DNA of 64,000 nucleotides from NCBI GenBank assembly GCA_050950205.1, contig JBMNHF010000010.1:367445-431444 (forward strand), given 5' to 3'. Positions within the stretch are counted from its first letter, which is position 1; the number at the start of each line of letters is the position of its first letter. The translations under genes and the position numbers were made by a program. This DNA comes from WRAV01 sp050950205 (lineage in GTDB: Bacteria > Bacillota > Clostridia > Oscillospirales > Ruminococcaceae). Shown here piece by piece: positions 35,287 to 43,719 of the stretch. The notes under the pieces were generated by a model. The model ran no database searches and was not told the origin of the DNA. It worked only from the letters and a program-made list of their open reading frames with translations.

Positions 35287-35706
35287 CTATTGTTTATTTT
35301 TGCGAAAGGCAAGGTAACTTTCCAGCAGGATGGTGGCGGCTACCGCATCCACCACCTGACGCTTTTTCCGGCCCTTGGTGGTGCCGGCGTTGAGGGCTAC
35401 GTGAGCGGCCAAAGTGGTGCCCCGCTCGTCCCAAAGATGGACGGGGACATCCAGCCGCTCGGCAAGCTCCCGGGCAAACTCCTCACTGATTCTGGCCCGC
35501 TCTCCCAGGGTATTATCCCGGTTTTTGGGGTACCCTACAATTACCGTTTCTGCCCGGTGTTCCCGGGCAGCCTGTGCCACCTTGTCCAGAATGGCGGGGC
35601 GGTGCTTTTCCTGAATCACTCCGGCGGGATAGGCCAGCAGCTCCCCGGCGTCGCAAAGGGCCAAACCGGTGCGGGCATCTCCCAAATCGACGGCGAGGAT
35701 GATCAT
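35287..35706 (-). CDS. ruvX: YqgF/RuvX RNase H-fold nuclease
   Basis: This 139-residue protein of the pre-16S rRNA nuclease/Holliday junction resolvase-like family has AVDLGDARTGLALCD at the N-terminus, VGYPKN near residue 58 and LWDERGTTLAA near residue 94. Its start overlaps the upstream phosphatase stop by ATGA. Confidence 0.94.
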   Translation of the reverse strand: MIILAVDLGDARTGLALCDAGELLAYPAGVIQEKHRPAILDKVAQAAREHRAETVIVGYPKNRDNTLGERARISEEFARELAERLDVPVHLWDERGTTLAAHVALNAGTTKGRKKRQVVDAVAATILLESYLAFRKNKQ

Positions 35707-36350
35707 ATCTTCTTTCCTCCGCCGCCGGTAATCAGCTTGGAGGGCAGATGGCTGACATCGTTGATTCGGTGCAGCGATACCTTGTCTTGATAATAGATGA
35801 TATGACTAACCCCTGTATTGGAGCCCCACTCTGTTTCTCCCAGCCGCTCCAAGGGGTAAGCTTTGGCAAAGGAAAGGTAGCAGCGAATGGCGCAGCCGTG
35901 GCTGACCACCACCACCGACTGATTGGGGTGCCGCCGGGCAATGTTGCCCATTCCCCTCACCATGCGGGTGTAGACATCCAGAATGCTTTCCCCCTCCTTG
36001 GGGGCGGTAAAGAGATGGGGGGAGACATCAAAGGCCTGCAACTCCTGAGGGTAGAGCTGACTTACCTCCTCAAGGGTGCGATTTTCAAAATCCCCCAGAT
36101 CAATTTCAATGACATCCGGCTCGGTTTGCACTTCCAGATTGTGACAGGCGGCAATGGCAGCAGCCGTTTGACGGGCCCGCTGCAGGGGGCTGGCGTAGAT
36201 GGCGTCTAGGGGCAGTGCCGCAAAGCGCTCGGCCAAATACGCTGCCTGTTCCAGGCCCAAAGGGGCGAGTGGGGTGTCGGTTCGCCCCTGAAAGCGCCCC
36301 GCCTCATTTCCTTCGGAACGAGCGTGGCGTACGAGATAGATACTGGTCAT
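35703..36350 (-). CDS. Histidine phosphatase superfamily protein
   Basis: This 215-residue enzyme has YLVRHARSEGNEAGRFQG, where the catalytic histidine lies in RHA, the ASPLQRARQTA motif near residue 52, and VVSHGCAIRCYL near the C-terminus. It belongs to the phosphoglycerate mutase-like phosphatases. ATG 36350 has GGGAGG upstream. It is coupled to ruvX. Confidence 0.93.
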   Translation of the reverse strand: MTSIYLVRHARSEGNEAGRFQGRTDTPLAPLGLEQAAYLAERFAALPLDAIYASPLQRARQTAAAIAACHNLEVQTEPDVIEIDLGDFENRTLEEVSQLYPQELQAFDVSPHLFTAPKEGESILDVYTRMVRGMGNIARRHPNQSVVVVSHGCAIRCYLSFAKAYPLERLGETEWGSNTGVSHIIYYQDKVSLHRINDVSHLPSKLITGGGGKKI

Positions 36351-36365
36351 AATAGCCTCCCACAG

Positions 36366-36394
36366 TTGATTTTTTCCCACAAATACTATATACT
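36366..36394 (+). promoter_or_regulatory. queT promoter
   Basis: TTGATT (36366-36371), a 17-nt spacer and TATACT (36389-36394). Confidence 0.65.
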
Positions 36395-36408
36395 TAGGCA
36401 TGTTCCCC

Positions 36409-36430
36409 GGCTTGTAATAAAGCCTTTTTT
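36409..36430 (+). terminator. Short terminator-like hairpin in the queT leader
   Basis: GGCTT and AAGCC enclose six bases and are followed by six T residues, between the promoter and queT. A weak stem with a good T run in this position is suggestive of attenuation. Confidence 0.45.
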
Positions 36431-36462
36431 GATCGGAAACAAACAGGACAGGATCTGGTAGT

Positions 36463-36993
36463 TTGAATAAAAATGGATTTTCCACCTGGAAAATTGCCGT
36501 CTGCGGATTGATTGCCGCACTGTACACCGCCCTTTGCTTGGCCACGCCCATTATCAGCTACGGTATGATTCAGGTGCGGGTGGCCGAGGCCCTTACTCTG
36601 CTGCCGGTTTTATCCCCCGTTGCCATCTGGGGCGTTACCTTGGGCTGCGCCGTTTCCAATCTGGTGGGCTGGCTTTCCGGAGCCAACCCCATCGGCTATA
36701 TGGATGTGCTGTTTGGCACCTTTGCCACCCTGCTGGCCGCCCTTGCATCCTACCGGCTGCGCAATCTGCGCTGGTTTGGGCTGCCGGTTCTCTCCGCACT
36801 GGCTCCCGTTCTCTGCAACGGCATCATCATCGGTGCCGAGCTTTCCATTCTGGTGACCGGAAGCCTGAGTCTTTCCGCTCTTTTGATCAACGGCGCTTAT
36901 GTGGCGGCGGGAGAGCTGATTGCCTGTGTCCTGCTGGGGATTCCCCTGGTGATGGCGTTGGAGCGGCGGGGCATTTTGCGGGACAAGCTCTAA
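36463..36993 (+). CDS. queT: QueT-type ECF transporter S component
   Basis: This 176-residue membrane protein with about five to six helices has the family IQVRVAEALTLLPVLSP segment near residue 37 and WGVTLGCAVSNL. QueT binds a queuosine precursor (preQ0/preQ1) for the ECF energising module. It starts with TTG and a poor ribosome site. No ECF ATPase or T component genes are adjacent. Confidence 0.92.
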   Translation: MNKNGFSTWKIAVCGLIAALYTALCLATPIISYGMIQVRVAEALTLLPVLSPVAIWGVTLGCAVSNLVGWLSGANPIGYMDVLFGTFATLLAALASYRLRNLRWFGLPVLSALAPVLCNGIIIGAELSILVTGSLSLSALLINGAYVAAGELIACVLLGIPLVMALERRGILRDKL

Positions 36994-37097
36994 TCTTTTA
37001 TTATTTTACCGGAATGTTGGACAGAATACAACAGCCTAGAGGAAGCTTCTTCCACCCAGCGGTTTTATTGATACCATAACAGAGAGGTAGTTGCCTT

Positions 37098-38552
37098 ATG
37101 CTGGATCAGAGCAGCGCCCCCATTTATGAGGCATTGGAGCAGTTTCGCAAGGCGCGGGTGGTTCCCTTTGATGTTCCCGGCCACAAGCGGGGGAGGGGAA
37201 ACCCCGAGCTGACCCGATTTTTGGGGGAACAGTGCGTCGGCATCGACGTCAACTCCATGAAGCCCTTGGATAATCTCTGCCATCCGGTTTCGGTGATTCG
37301 CCAGGCAGAGGAGTTGGCGGCGGAGGCCTTTGGAGCCTCCCATGCTTTTCTAATGGTGGGTGGAACCACTTCCGCCGTGCAAAGTATGGTGCTTTCCGCC
37401 TGCAAAAGCGGAGAAAAATTAATTTTGCCCCGCAACGTGCACCGCAGCGTCATCAATGCTCTGGTGCTCAACGGAGCGCAACCGGTATACATCAACCCCG
37501 AAACCGACGACCGGTTGGGCATTTCGTTGGGGATGCGCCTTTCCCAGGTGGAAAAGGCGGTGGCCGAACACCCCGATGCCAAGGCCATTCTGGTGAACAA
37601 CCCCACCTATTACGGCATCTGCTCCGACCTGCGGGGCATTATTGATTTGGCACACCGAAACGACATGCTGGTGCTGGCCGACGAGGCCCATGGCACCCAT
37701 TTCTATTTTGGGGAGGGACTCCCCGACGCTGCCATGCGGGTGGGGGCGGATATGGCCGCCGTTTCCATGCACAAATCGGGGGGAAGCCTTTCCCAAAGCT
37801 CCTTTTTGCTGACAGGGCCGGCTGTAAGCCCCGGCTATGTGCGGCAGGTGATCAACCTAACCCAAACCACCAGTGGCAGCTACCTTTTGATGTCCAGCCT
37901 GGATATTTCCCGCCGGAATCTTGCGCTGCGGGGCAAAGAGGTGTTTCGCAAGGTGGTGGAGATGGCGGAGTATGCCCGCAGCGAAATCAATGCAATCGGC
38001 GGCTACTACGCCTATTCCCGGGAGCTGATTTCCGAATGCGTTTATAATTTTGACGTCACCAAACTTTCGGTTCACACGCTGGATATCGGCCTTGCGGGAA
38101 TTGAAGTTTACGATATCCTGCGGGACGAATACGATATCCAAATTGAGTTTGGCGATTTGGGCAACATTTTGGCCTACATTTCCATTGGGGACCGGCAGCG
38201 GGATCTGGAGCGGTTGGTGGCCGCACTGGCAGAAATCCGCCGCAAATACCAGAGAGACAAAGCTGGCCTGATGAATCAGGAATACATCGACCCCCAGGTG
38301 GCGGTTACTCCCCAGCAGGCCTTTTATGCCGAGAAGGAAAGCCTGCCTTTGCGGGAGACTTTGGGCCGGGTGAGCAGTGAATTTGTGATGTGTTATCCTC
38401 CGGGAATTCCCATTCTGGCCCCCGGAGAGCGAATTACCCGCAAGATTTTGGATTATATTGAATATGCCGGCGAAAAAGGCTGTTCCATCACCGGGCCGGA
38501 GGATCCGGAAATTAAGTACCTCAACGTGCTTAAGGATCTGGACTATATTTAA
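37098..38552 (+). CDS. speA: Arginine decarboxylase (Orn/Lys/Arg decarboxylase family)
   Basis: This 484-residue PLP enzyme has FDVPGHKRGRG at residues 24-34, LADEAHGTHFYFG near residue 193 and the PLP lysine in SMHKSGG (Lys226). With speE and speB downstream, it would make agmatine from arginine as the first step of putrescine and spermidine synthesis. GAGAGGTAG precedes the ATG. Confidence 0.92.
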   Translation: MLDQSSAPIYEALEQFRKARVVPFDVPGHKRGRGNPELTRFLGEQCVGIDVNSMKPLDNLCHPVSVIRQAEELAAEAFGASHAFLMVGGTTSAVQSMVLSACKSGEKLILPRNVHRSVINALVLNGAQPVYINPETDDRLGISLGMRLSQVEKAVAEHPDAKAILVNNPTYYGICSDLRGIIDLAHRNDMLVLADEAHGTHFYFGEGLPDAAMRVGADMAAVSMHKSGGSLSQSSFLLTGPAVSPGYVRQVINLTQTTSGSYLLMSSLDISRRNLALRGKEVFRKVVEMAEYARSEINAIGGYYAYSRELISECVYNFDVTKLSVHTLDIGLAGIEVYDILRDEYDIQIEFGDLGNILAYISIGDRQRDLERLVAALAEIRRKYQRDKAGLMNQEYIDPQVAVTPQQAFYAEKESLPLRETLGRVSSEFVMCYPPGIPILAPGERITRKILDYIEYAGEKGCSITGPEDPEIKYLNVLKDLDYI

Positions 38553-38607
38553 TGTCTACAAACGGCACGAGTGCCTTGCGGGCTGCGTATCAGGGAGGAG
38601 TGCTTTT

Positions 38608-39459
38608 ATGGAGTTATGGTTTTCGGAATCTCATACCCCCAATGCCAAGTTTTCCATCCGGGTGGACAAGCAAATCTATTCCGGTCACAGCGAATTCCAG
38701 CGGATCGATGTGTTTGAATCCCAGGAATTTGGCCGTTTTCTGGCTTTGGACGGATATTTGATGTGCACCGAAAAGGACGAATTCATCTACCATGAGATGA
38801 TCACCCATGTCCCCATGGCGGTTCACAAAAATGCCCGCAAGATTTTGGTGATCGGCGGCGGAGACGGAGGCGCTGTGCGGGAGCTTGTGCGTTACGACCG
38901 GGTGGAGACCATTCATATGGTGGAAATCGACCCCGAAGTGGTGCAGGTTTGCAAAAACTATATGCCCTTTACCGCCGGGTGGCTGGATGACCCCAGGGTG
39001 ACCCTTTTTTACGAGGATGGACTCAAGTACATCCGCCGTCAGGTGGACGAATACGATTTGATCATTGTGGATTCCACCGACCCCTTTGGTCCGGGGGAGG
39101 GCCTGTTTACCAAGGAGTTTTACGGCAACTGTTTCAAGGCCCTCAAAGAGGACGGCATCATGGTCAACCAGCACGAAAGTCCCTTTTACGAAAACGATGC
39201 GGTGGCCATGCAGCGGGCTCACAAGCGGATTGTCCAGAGCTTCCCCATCAGCCGGGTGTATCAGGTGCACATTCCCACCTACCCTTCGGGGCACTGGCTG
39301 TTCGGCTTTGCTTCCAAGCAGCTTCACCCCCTGCGGGATTTTGATGGGGCTGCCTGGAAGGCCTTAAACATTAAAACCCGGTATTATACCACCGTTCTTC
39401 ACACCGGCTGCTTTGCCCTGCCCGCTTATGTGGAGGAGCTGCTGCAGGAGGTAGAGTAA
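38608..39459 (+). CDS. speE: Spermidine synthase (polyamine aminopropyltransferase)
   Basis: This 283-residue enzyme adds an aminopropyl group from decarboxylated SAM to putrescine. It shows FLALDGYLMCTEKDEFIYHE near residue 43, the SAM site GGGDGGAVRE near residue 84 and DSTDPFGPGEGLF near residue 154. ATG 38608 is 7 nt after GGGAGGAG. AdoMet decarboxylase (speD) is not in the window. Confidence 0.96.
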   Translation: MELWFSESHTPNAKFSIRVDKQIYSGHSEFQRIDVFESQEFGRFLALDGYLMCTEKDEFIYHEMITHVPMAVHKNARKILVIGGGDGGAVRELVRYDRVETIHMVEIDPEVVQVCKNYMPFTAGWLDDPRVTLFYEDGLKYIRRQVDEYDLIIVDSTDPFGPGEGLFTKEFYGNCFKALKEDGIMVNQHESPFYENDAVAMQRAHKRIVQSFPISRVYQVHIPTYPSGHWLFGFASKQLHPLRDFDGAAWKALNIKTRYYTTVLHTGCFALPAYVEELLQEVE

Positions 39460-39592
39460 CCCGCTCGACTCCTTTTGCAGCGGGCAGGCCGGCGGTGCAC
39501 CCTTCCCGACGCCTAAGAGACGGCAACCATTTCCAAGGTACCATCCCTTTACCTTATTCCACAGTCCAACCGATGAAAGGGGGAACTCTCCC

Positions 39593-40453
39593 ATGCTTCA
39601 CCGCCAATACGATTCTTTTATGGCCTGTGACGCCGACTACCAAGATGCCGGCATTGTTCTGTTTGGCGCTCCCTTCGACTCCACTACCTCCAACCGCCCC
39701 GGTGCCCGCTTTGGGCCAAGGGCCATCCGGCAGGAGAGCTTTGGGCTGGAGACCTACAGCCCTTGGCTGGATAAAGATTTAATCGACTGCACTGTCTTTG
39801 ATGCCGGAGATCTGGAGCTTCCCTTTGGGGACAGCGAACAAACCCTTGCCCTCATCCGTGAGCAGACCGCCACCATCCTCAAGGGCGGCAAGCGCCCCTT
39901 GATGCTGGGGGGAGAGCATTCTCTGACTCTGGGGGCGGTGCAGGCGGCTTTGGAGCAGCATCCCCAACTGCATCTCATTCACTTTGATGCCCACACCGAT
40001 CTGCGGGAGGAATACCTGGGAGTGCGGTTTTCCCACGCCAGTGTCATCCGCCGGTGCTGGGATTTGATGGGGGACGGGCGCATTGCCCAGTTTGGCATCC
40101 GCTCGGGGGAGAGAGAGGAGTTTCTCTGGGCCAAACAGCATACCAAGCTCCAGCCCTTTGACTTTGCCGGGCTGGAGGATGTGATGGCTGCCTTAAAAAA
40201 AGGTGACAAGCCTATTTACTTTACACTGGATTTGGACGTGTTGGATCCGGGATGCTTCCCCGGCACCGGCACCCCCGAGGCAGGAGGGGTGAGCTTTCAA
40301 GAGCTGATGAAAGCCATCCGCCTTGTGATGGAAGGCAATGTGGTGGCCTGCGATGTGATGGAGCTGGCCCCCGGGCTGGATGTTTCCGGCATATCTACTG
40401 CCACCGCCTGCAAGGTGGTGCGGGAGATGCTTCTGCTGTGGGGAGCTTCCTAG
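39593..40453 (+). CDS. speB: Agmatinase
   Basis: This 286-residue ureohydrolase converts agmatine to putrescine and urea. The dinuclear manganese ligands are visible in GGEHSLTLG near residue 105, HFDAHTDLR near residue 126 and LDLDVLDP near residue 213. It completes the speA-speE-speB set. Confidence 0.95.
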   Translation: MLHRQYDSFMACDADYQDAGIVLFGAPFDSTTSNRPGARFGPRAIRQESFGLETYSPWLDKDLIDCTVFDAGDLELPFGDSEQTLALIREQTATILKGGKRPLMLGGEHSLTLGAVQAALEQHPQLHLIHFDAHTDLREEYLGVRFSHASVIRRCWDLMGDGRIAQFGIRSGEREEFLWAKQHTKLQPFDFAGLEDVMAALKKGDKPIYFTLDLDVLDPGCFPGTGTPEAGGVSFQELMKAIRLVMEGNVVACDVMELAPGLDVSGISTATACKVVREMLLLWGAS

Positions 40454-40609
40454 CATATCTTGTGTTTGTGCGGACCAACCGCAGCCATTCATTAGCCAAT
40501 GAGTCGAAAGAGCAAACGAGTTTTCTAAATCCCTGACCCCTTTGGGGACAGGGATTTCCAACATTATCCCATCAAGGGATTGGAACATTACGTATAAGGG
40601 GGGATTTCC

Positions 40610-43189
40610 GTGAAGCTGCTGGCAATCGACGGCAACAGTATTTTGAACAGAGCGTTTTACGGCATCAAGCTACTTACCACCAAGGAGGGGATGCCCACCA
40701 ACGGCATTTACGGTTTTTTGACCATCCTGCTGCGGCTGCTGCAGGATATTGCGCCGGATGGGGTAGCGGTTTGTTTTGATTTGGCGGCGCCCACCTTTCG
40801 CCATCGGCAGTACGAAGGCTACAAGGCTTTGCGCAAGGGAATGCCCGATGATCTGGCCCGGCAGGTGCAGCCTCTCAAGGAACTGCTCACCGCCTTGGGC
40901 TATGTGGTAGTGGAGCAGGAAGGCTATGAGGCCGACGATTTGCTGGGCACTCTTTCCAAAGCCTGCGAACAATCGGGAGCCACCTGTGTCATTGCCACCG
41001 GGGATCGGGACTCCTTCCAGCTGGTGGGGCCCAACACCACCGTTCGTTTGGCCTACACCAAAGGCGGAAGGCCGGTTGCCGAAATGGTGGACGAGGCCTA
41101 CATTTGGGAAAAATACGGGCTCAAGCCCGCTCAACTCATCGACCTGAAGGCCCTGATGGGGGACAGCTCCGACAATGTGCCGGGGGTGCCCGGGGTGGGG
41201 GAAAAAACCGCCCTTGCCCTGATGCAGGAGGTGGGAAGCCTTGAAAAAATCTACGAGGATATCGACGCTTTAACCAGTGTTAAGGCGGGGGCAAAAAACA
41301 AGCTGCGGGAAGGCAGGGAATCGGCTTTTCTCAGTCGGCAGCTGGTCACCATCCACTGCGGGGCGCCCATCGACACCAACCTTGCAAGCTACCAAATTCA
41401 GCCCCCCGACCAGCAAAAAAGCTGGGAGCTGATGAGCCGGTTGGAGCTGTTTTCGCTGGTGGACAAGTTTGGCATCCAAAGGGGTACCGCTCAGGTGGTG
41501 GAGCAGAAGCGGCAAGAGCCGGTGCATATCAGCTTTAACACCCTTCCCGAGGATTTGTTCCAGCGCAAGGAGCCGGTGGATATTCTCTTTGATATCTACC
41601 AAAACCAAATCATTGCCTTCTGCCTCATCACCAAGGAGGCCCTGTACCTATGGGACAAAGACGCTCAGGAGACGGCCGCAAAGATTTTGGCATCCAACCT
41701 TCCCAAGCGGACCAATCGCCTCAAAGAGCTTTACCATGTGGGACTAACCGCCGGCTTTGAGGTAAAGGGCATTGTCTTTGACGCCGAAATTGCCGGCTAT
41801 ATTCTCGACCCCCAAAGCAACGACTACAGCATTTCCCGCCTGGCTGCCCTTTACGGAACCCCGGCGGTGGAGCTTGCCAGCTTTTTCGGGACCAGCGGCC
41901 CTTTGCTGGAGGAATGCGCTCTTTACACCGCTTTGGCGGATCTGTTGGAGGAGAAAATCTCTCAAAACGGCCAGTATAAGCTGCTCCACGAGGTAGAGCT
42001 GCCCCTTTGCCGGGTGCTGGCGGAAATGGAGCATGTGGGCATCGGCATTGACGTGGAAGGACTGACAGCCTACGGGGAAAAGCTGGACGCCGAAATTGAA
42101 AAGTACAGCAGCTCTGTCTTTGCACAGGCGGGGCAGACCTTCAATCTCAATTCCCCCAAGCAGCTGGGGGAGATTCTGTTTGAAAAGCTGGGGCTTCCCA
42201 CCGGCAAAAAGACCAAAACCGGCTACTCCACCAGTGCCGATGTGCTGGAAAACTTAAGGGGCAAGCACCCCATTATCGAGGATATTTTGGAGTACCGCAA
42301 GGTGCAGAAGTTAAAGTCCACCTATGTGGACGGATTGCTGAAGGTGGTGGGCAGCGACGGGCGCATTCACACCAGCTTCCAGCAGACCCTAACCCGCACC
42401 GGGCGCATTTCCTCCACCGAGCCCAATATGCAGAACATTCCCATCCGCACCCAATTGGGCAGCGAGCTGCGCCGCTTCTTTGTGGCAAGACCGGGCACCC
42501 TTCTGCTAGATGCCGACTATTCCCAAATCGAACTGCGGGTGCTGGCCCACATTGCAGGGGACAAAAACATGATTGAGGCCTTTCAAAACGACGAGGATAT
42601 TCATACCCGCACCGCCTCCCAGGTGTTTAACCTGCCGCCCCCTCTCATCACCTCCGGTATGCGCAGCCGGGCCAAGGCGGTAAACTTTGGCATTGTCTAC
42701 GGCATCGGCGCCTATTCCCTCAGTCAGGATATCGGTGTCAGCGTAGGGGAGGCCAAGGCCTATATCGACGGATACCTGAAGCACTTTTCCGGTGTCAAAG
42801 AGTATATGGACGCCACGGTGGAATTTGCCACCGAACACGGCTATGTCCAAACCTTGATGGGCCGCCGGCGGTATCTCCCCGAACTTTCCAGCTCCAATCG
42901 AGCCATGCGGGAGTTTGGAAAGCGGGTGGCTCTCAACACCCCCATTCAGGGGGCGGCCGCCGACATCATCAAGGTGGCCATGGTGCGGGTGTTCCACCGC
43001 CTGAAACAGGAGGGGCTGGAGGCTCGACTGCTTCTTCAGGTTCACGACGAACTGATTGTGGAATGTCCCCAACACGAGGTAGCCACCGCCTCCAAAATCC
43101 TGCGGGAGGAGATGGAGGGAGCTGCCCAGCTTTCGGTTCCTCTGCGAGCGGATGTGGGCACCGGCCCCAACTGGCTGGAGGCAAAATAA
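40610..43189 (+). CDS. polA: DNA polymerase I
   Basis: This 859-residue enzyme fills gaps and removes RNA primers. It has an N-terminal 5' nuclease (YEADDLLGTLSKACE; GDSSDNVPGVPGVGEKTA), a central exonuclease-like domain whose first motif is FDIY instead of D-x-E, so proofreading is probably lost, and the polymerase domain with DADYSQIELRVLAHIA, RAKAVNFGIVYG and QVHDELIVE. GTG 40610 follows AAGGGGGG. Confidence 0.98.
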   Translation: MKLLAIDGNSILNRAFYGIKLLTTKEGMPTNGIYGFLTILLRLLQDIAPDGVAVCFDLAAPTFRHRQYEGYKALRKGMPDDLARQVQPLKELLTALGYVVVEQEGYEADDLLGTLSKACEQSGATCVIATGDRDSFQLVGPNTTVRLAYTKGGRPVAEMVDEAYIWEKYGLKPAQLIDLKALMGDSSDNVPGVPGVGEKTALALMQEVGSLEKIYEDIDALTSVKAGAKNKLREGRESAFLSRQLVTIHCGAPIDTNLASYQIQPPDQQKSWELMSRLELFSLVDKFGIQRGTAQVVEQKRQEPVHISFNTLPEDLFQRKEPVDILFDIYQNQIIAFCLITKEALYLWDKDAQETAAKILASNLPKRTNRLKELYHVGLTAGFEVKGIVFDAEIAGYILDPQSNDYSISRLAALYGTPAVELASFFGTSGPLLEECALYTALADLLEEKISQNGQYKLLHEVELPLCRVLAEMEHVGIGIDVEGLTAYGEKLDAEIEKYSSSVFAQAGQTFNLNSPKQLGEILFEKLGLPTGKKTKTGYSTSADVLENLRGKHPIIEDILEYRKVQKLKSTYVDGLLKVVGSDGRIHTSFQQTLTRTGRISSTEPNMQNIPIRTQLGSELRRFFVARPGTLLLDADYSQIELRVLAHIAGDKNMIEAFQNDEDIHTRTASQVFNLPPPLITSGMRSRAKAVNFGIVYGIGAYSLSQDIGVSVGEAKAYIDGYLKHFSGVKEYMDATVEFATEHGYVQTLMGRRRYLPELSSSNRAMREFGKRVALNTPIQGAAADIIKVAMVRVFHRLKQEGLEARLLLQVHDELIVECPQHEVATASKILREEMEGAAQLSVPLRADVGTGPNWLEAK

Positions 43190-43199
43190 ATTATCCATC

Positions 43200-43226
43200 A
43201 AGGCGGGCAATGTATGCCCGCCTTTG
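43200..43226 (+). terminator. polA terminator
   Basis: The 10-bp arms AAGGCGGGCA and TGCCCGCCTT enclose five bases. Confidence 0.75.
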
Positions 43227-43299
43227 GTATGTTAAGCACAGGGTATAGGTGTAAAGAAAATATCTTTACATCAAAACCGCAGGTAAATAACAGTACCCC

Positions 43300-43328
43300 T
43301 TGACAAAGAAGGCGGGATAGAGTAATAT
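43300..43328 (+). promoter_or_regulatory. csoR-copA promoter
   Basis: TTGACA (43300-43305), a 17-nt spacer and TAATAT (43323-43328). The -10 abuts the CsoR operator. Confidence 0.8.
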
Positions 43329-43346
43329 ATACCCAACGGGGGTATA
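43328..43346. promoter_or_regulatory. CsoR operator
   Basis: TATACCC-N5-GGGTATA is the typical CsoR palindrome. It overlaps the -10 region so that apo-CsoR would block transcription until copper binds. Confidence 0.85.
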
Positions 43347-43371
43347 GTAAATCGAAGGAGAGATGCCTTTT

Positions 43372-43689
43372 ATGGATACCAATAAACCCACCTGTTGTGC
43401 CGGGGAGGAGAATTTTCGCACCACCGAGCGGGAAGAAAAGCTCAAGCAGAACCTGCTCTCCCGACTGAGGAGGATTGAGGGTCAGGTGCGGGGCATTTAC
43501 GGCATGATCGAAAAGGATGCCTACTGCGATGATGTGATTCACCAGATTTCCGCCGCCGGCTCTGCCCTGGACAGCGTGAGCAAGCTGGTGCTGGAATACC
43601 ACATACGCCGCTGTCTGGTGGACAAAATACGGGCAGGGCAGGATGAAATTGTAGATGAACTGATTACCACTGTGGGCAAGTTGTTGTAA
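43372..43689 (+). CDS. csoR: CsoR-family copper-sensing repressor
   Basis: This 105-residue all-helical repressor has the Cu(I) ligand set Cys52, His77 and Cys81 (DAYCDDVI, EYHIRRC). It also has extra N-terminal cysteines at 8 and 9. ATG 43372 is taken because the ATG at 43363 lies only 2 nt from AAGGAG. It precedes copA. Confidence 0.94.
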   Translation: MDTNKPTCCAGEENFRTTEREEKLKQNLLSRLRRIEGQVRGIYGMIEKDAYCDDVIHQISAAGSALDSVSKLVLEYHIRRCLVDKIRAGQDEIVDELITTVGKLL

Positions 43690-43719
43690 CGCAGCCCTTC
43701 ACAGATAAGGAGAAACGCT

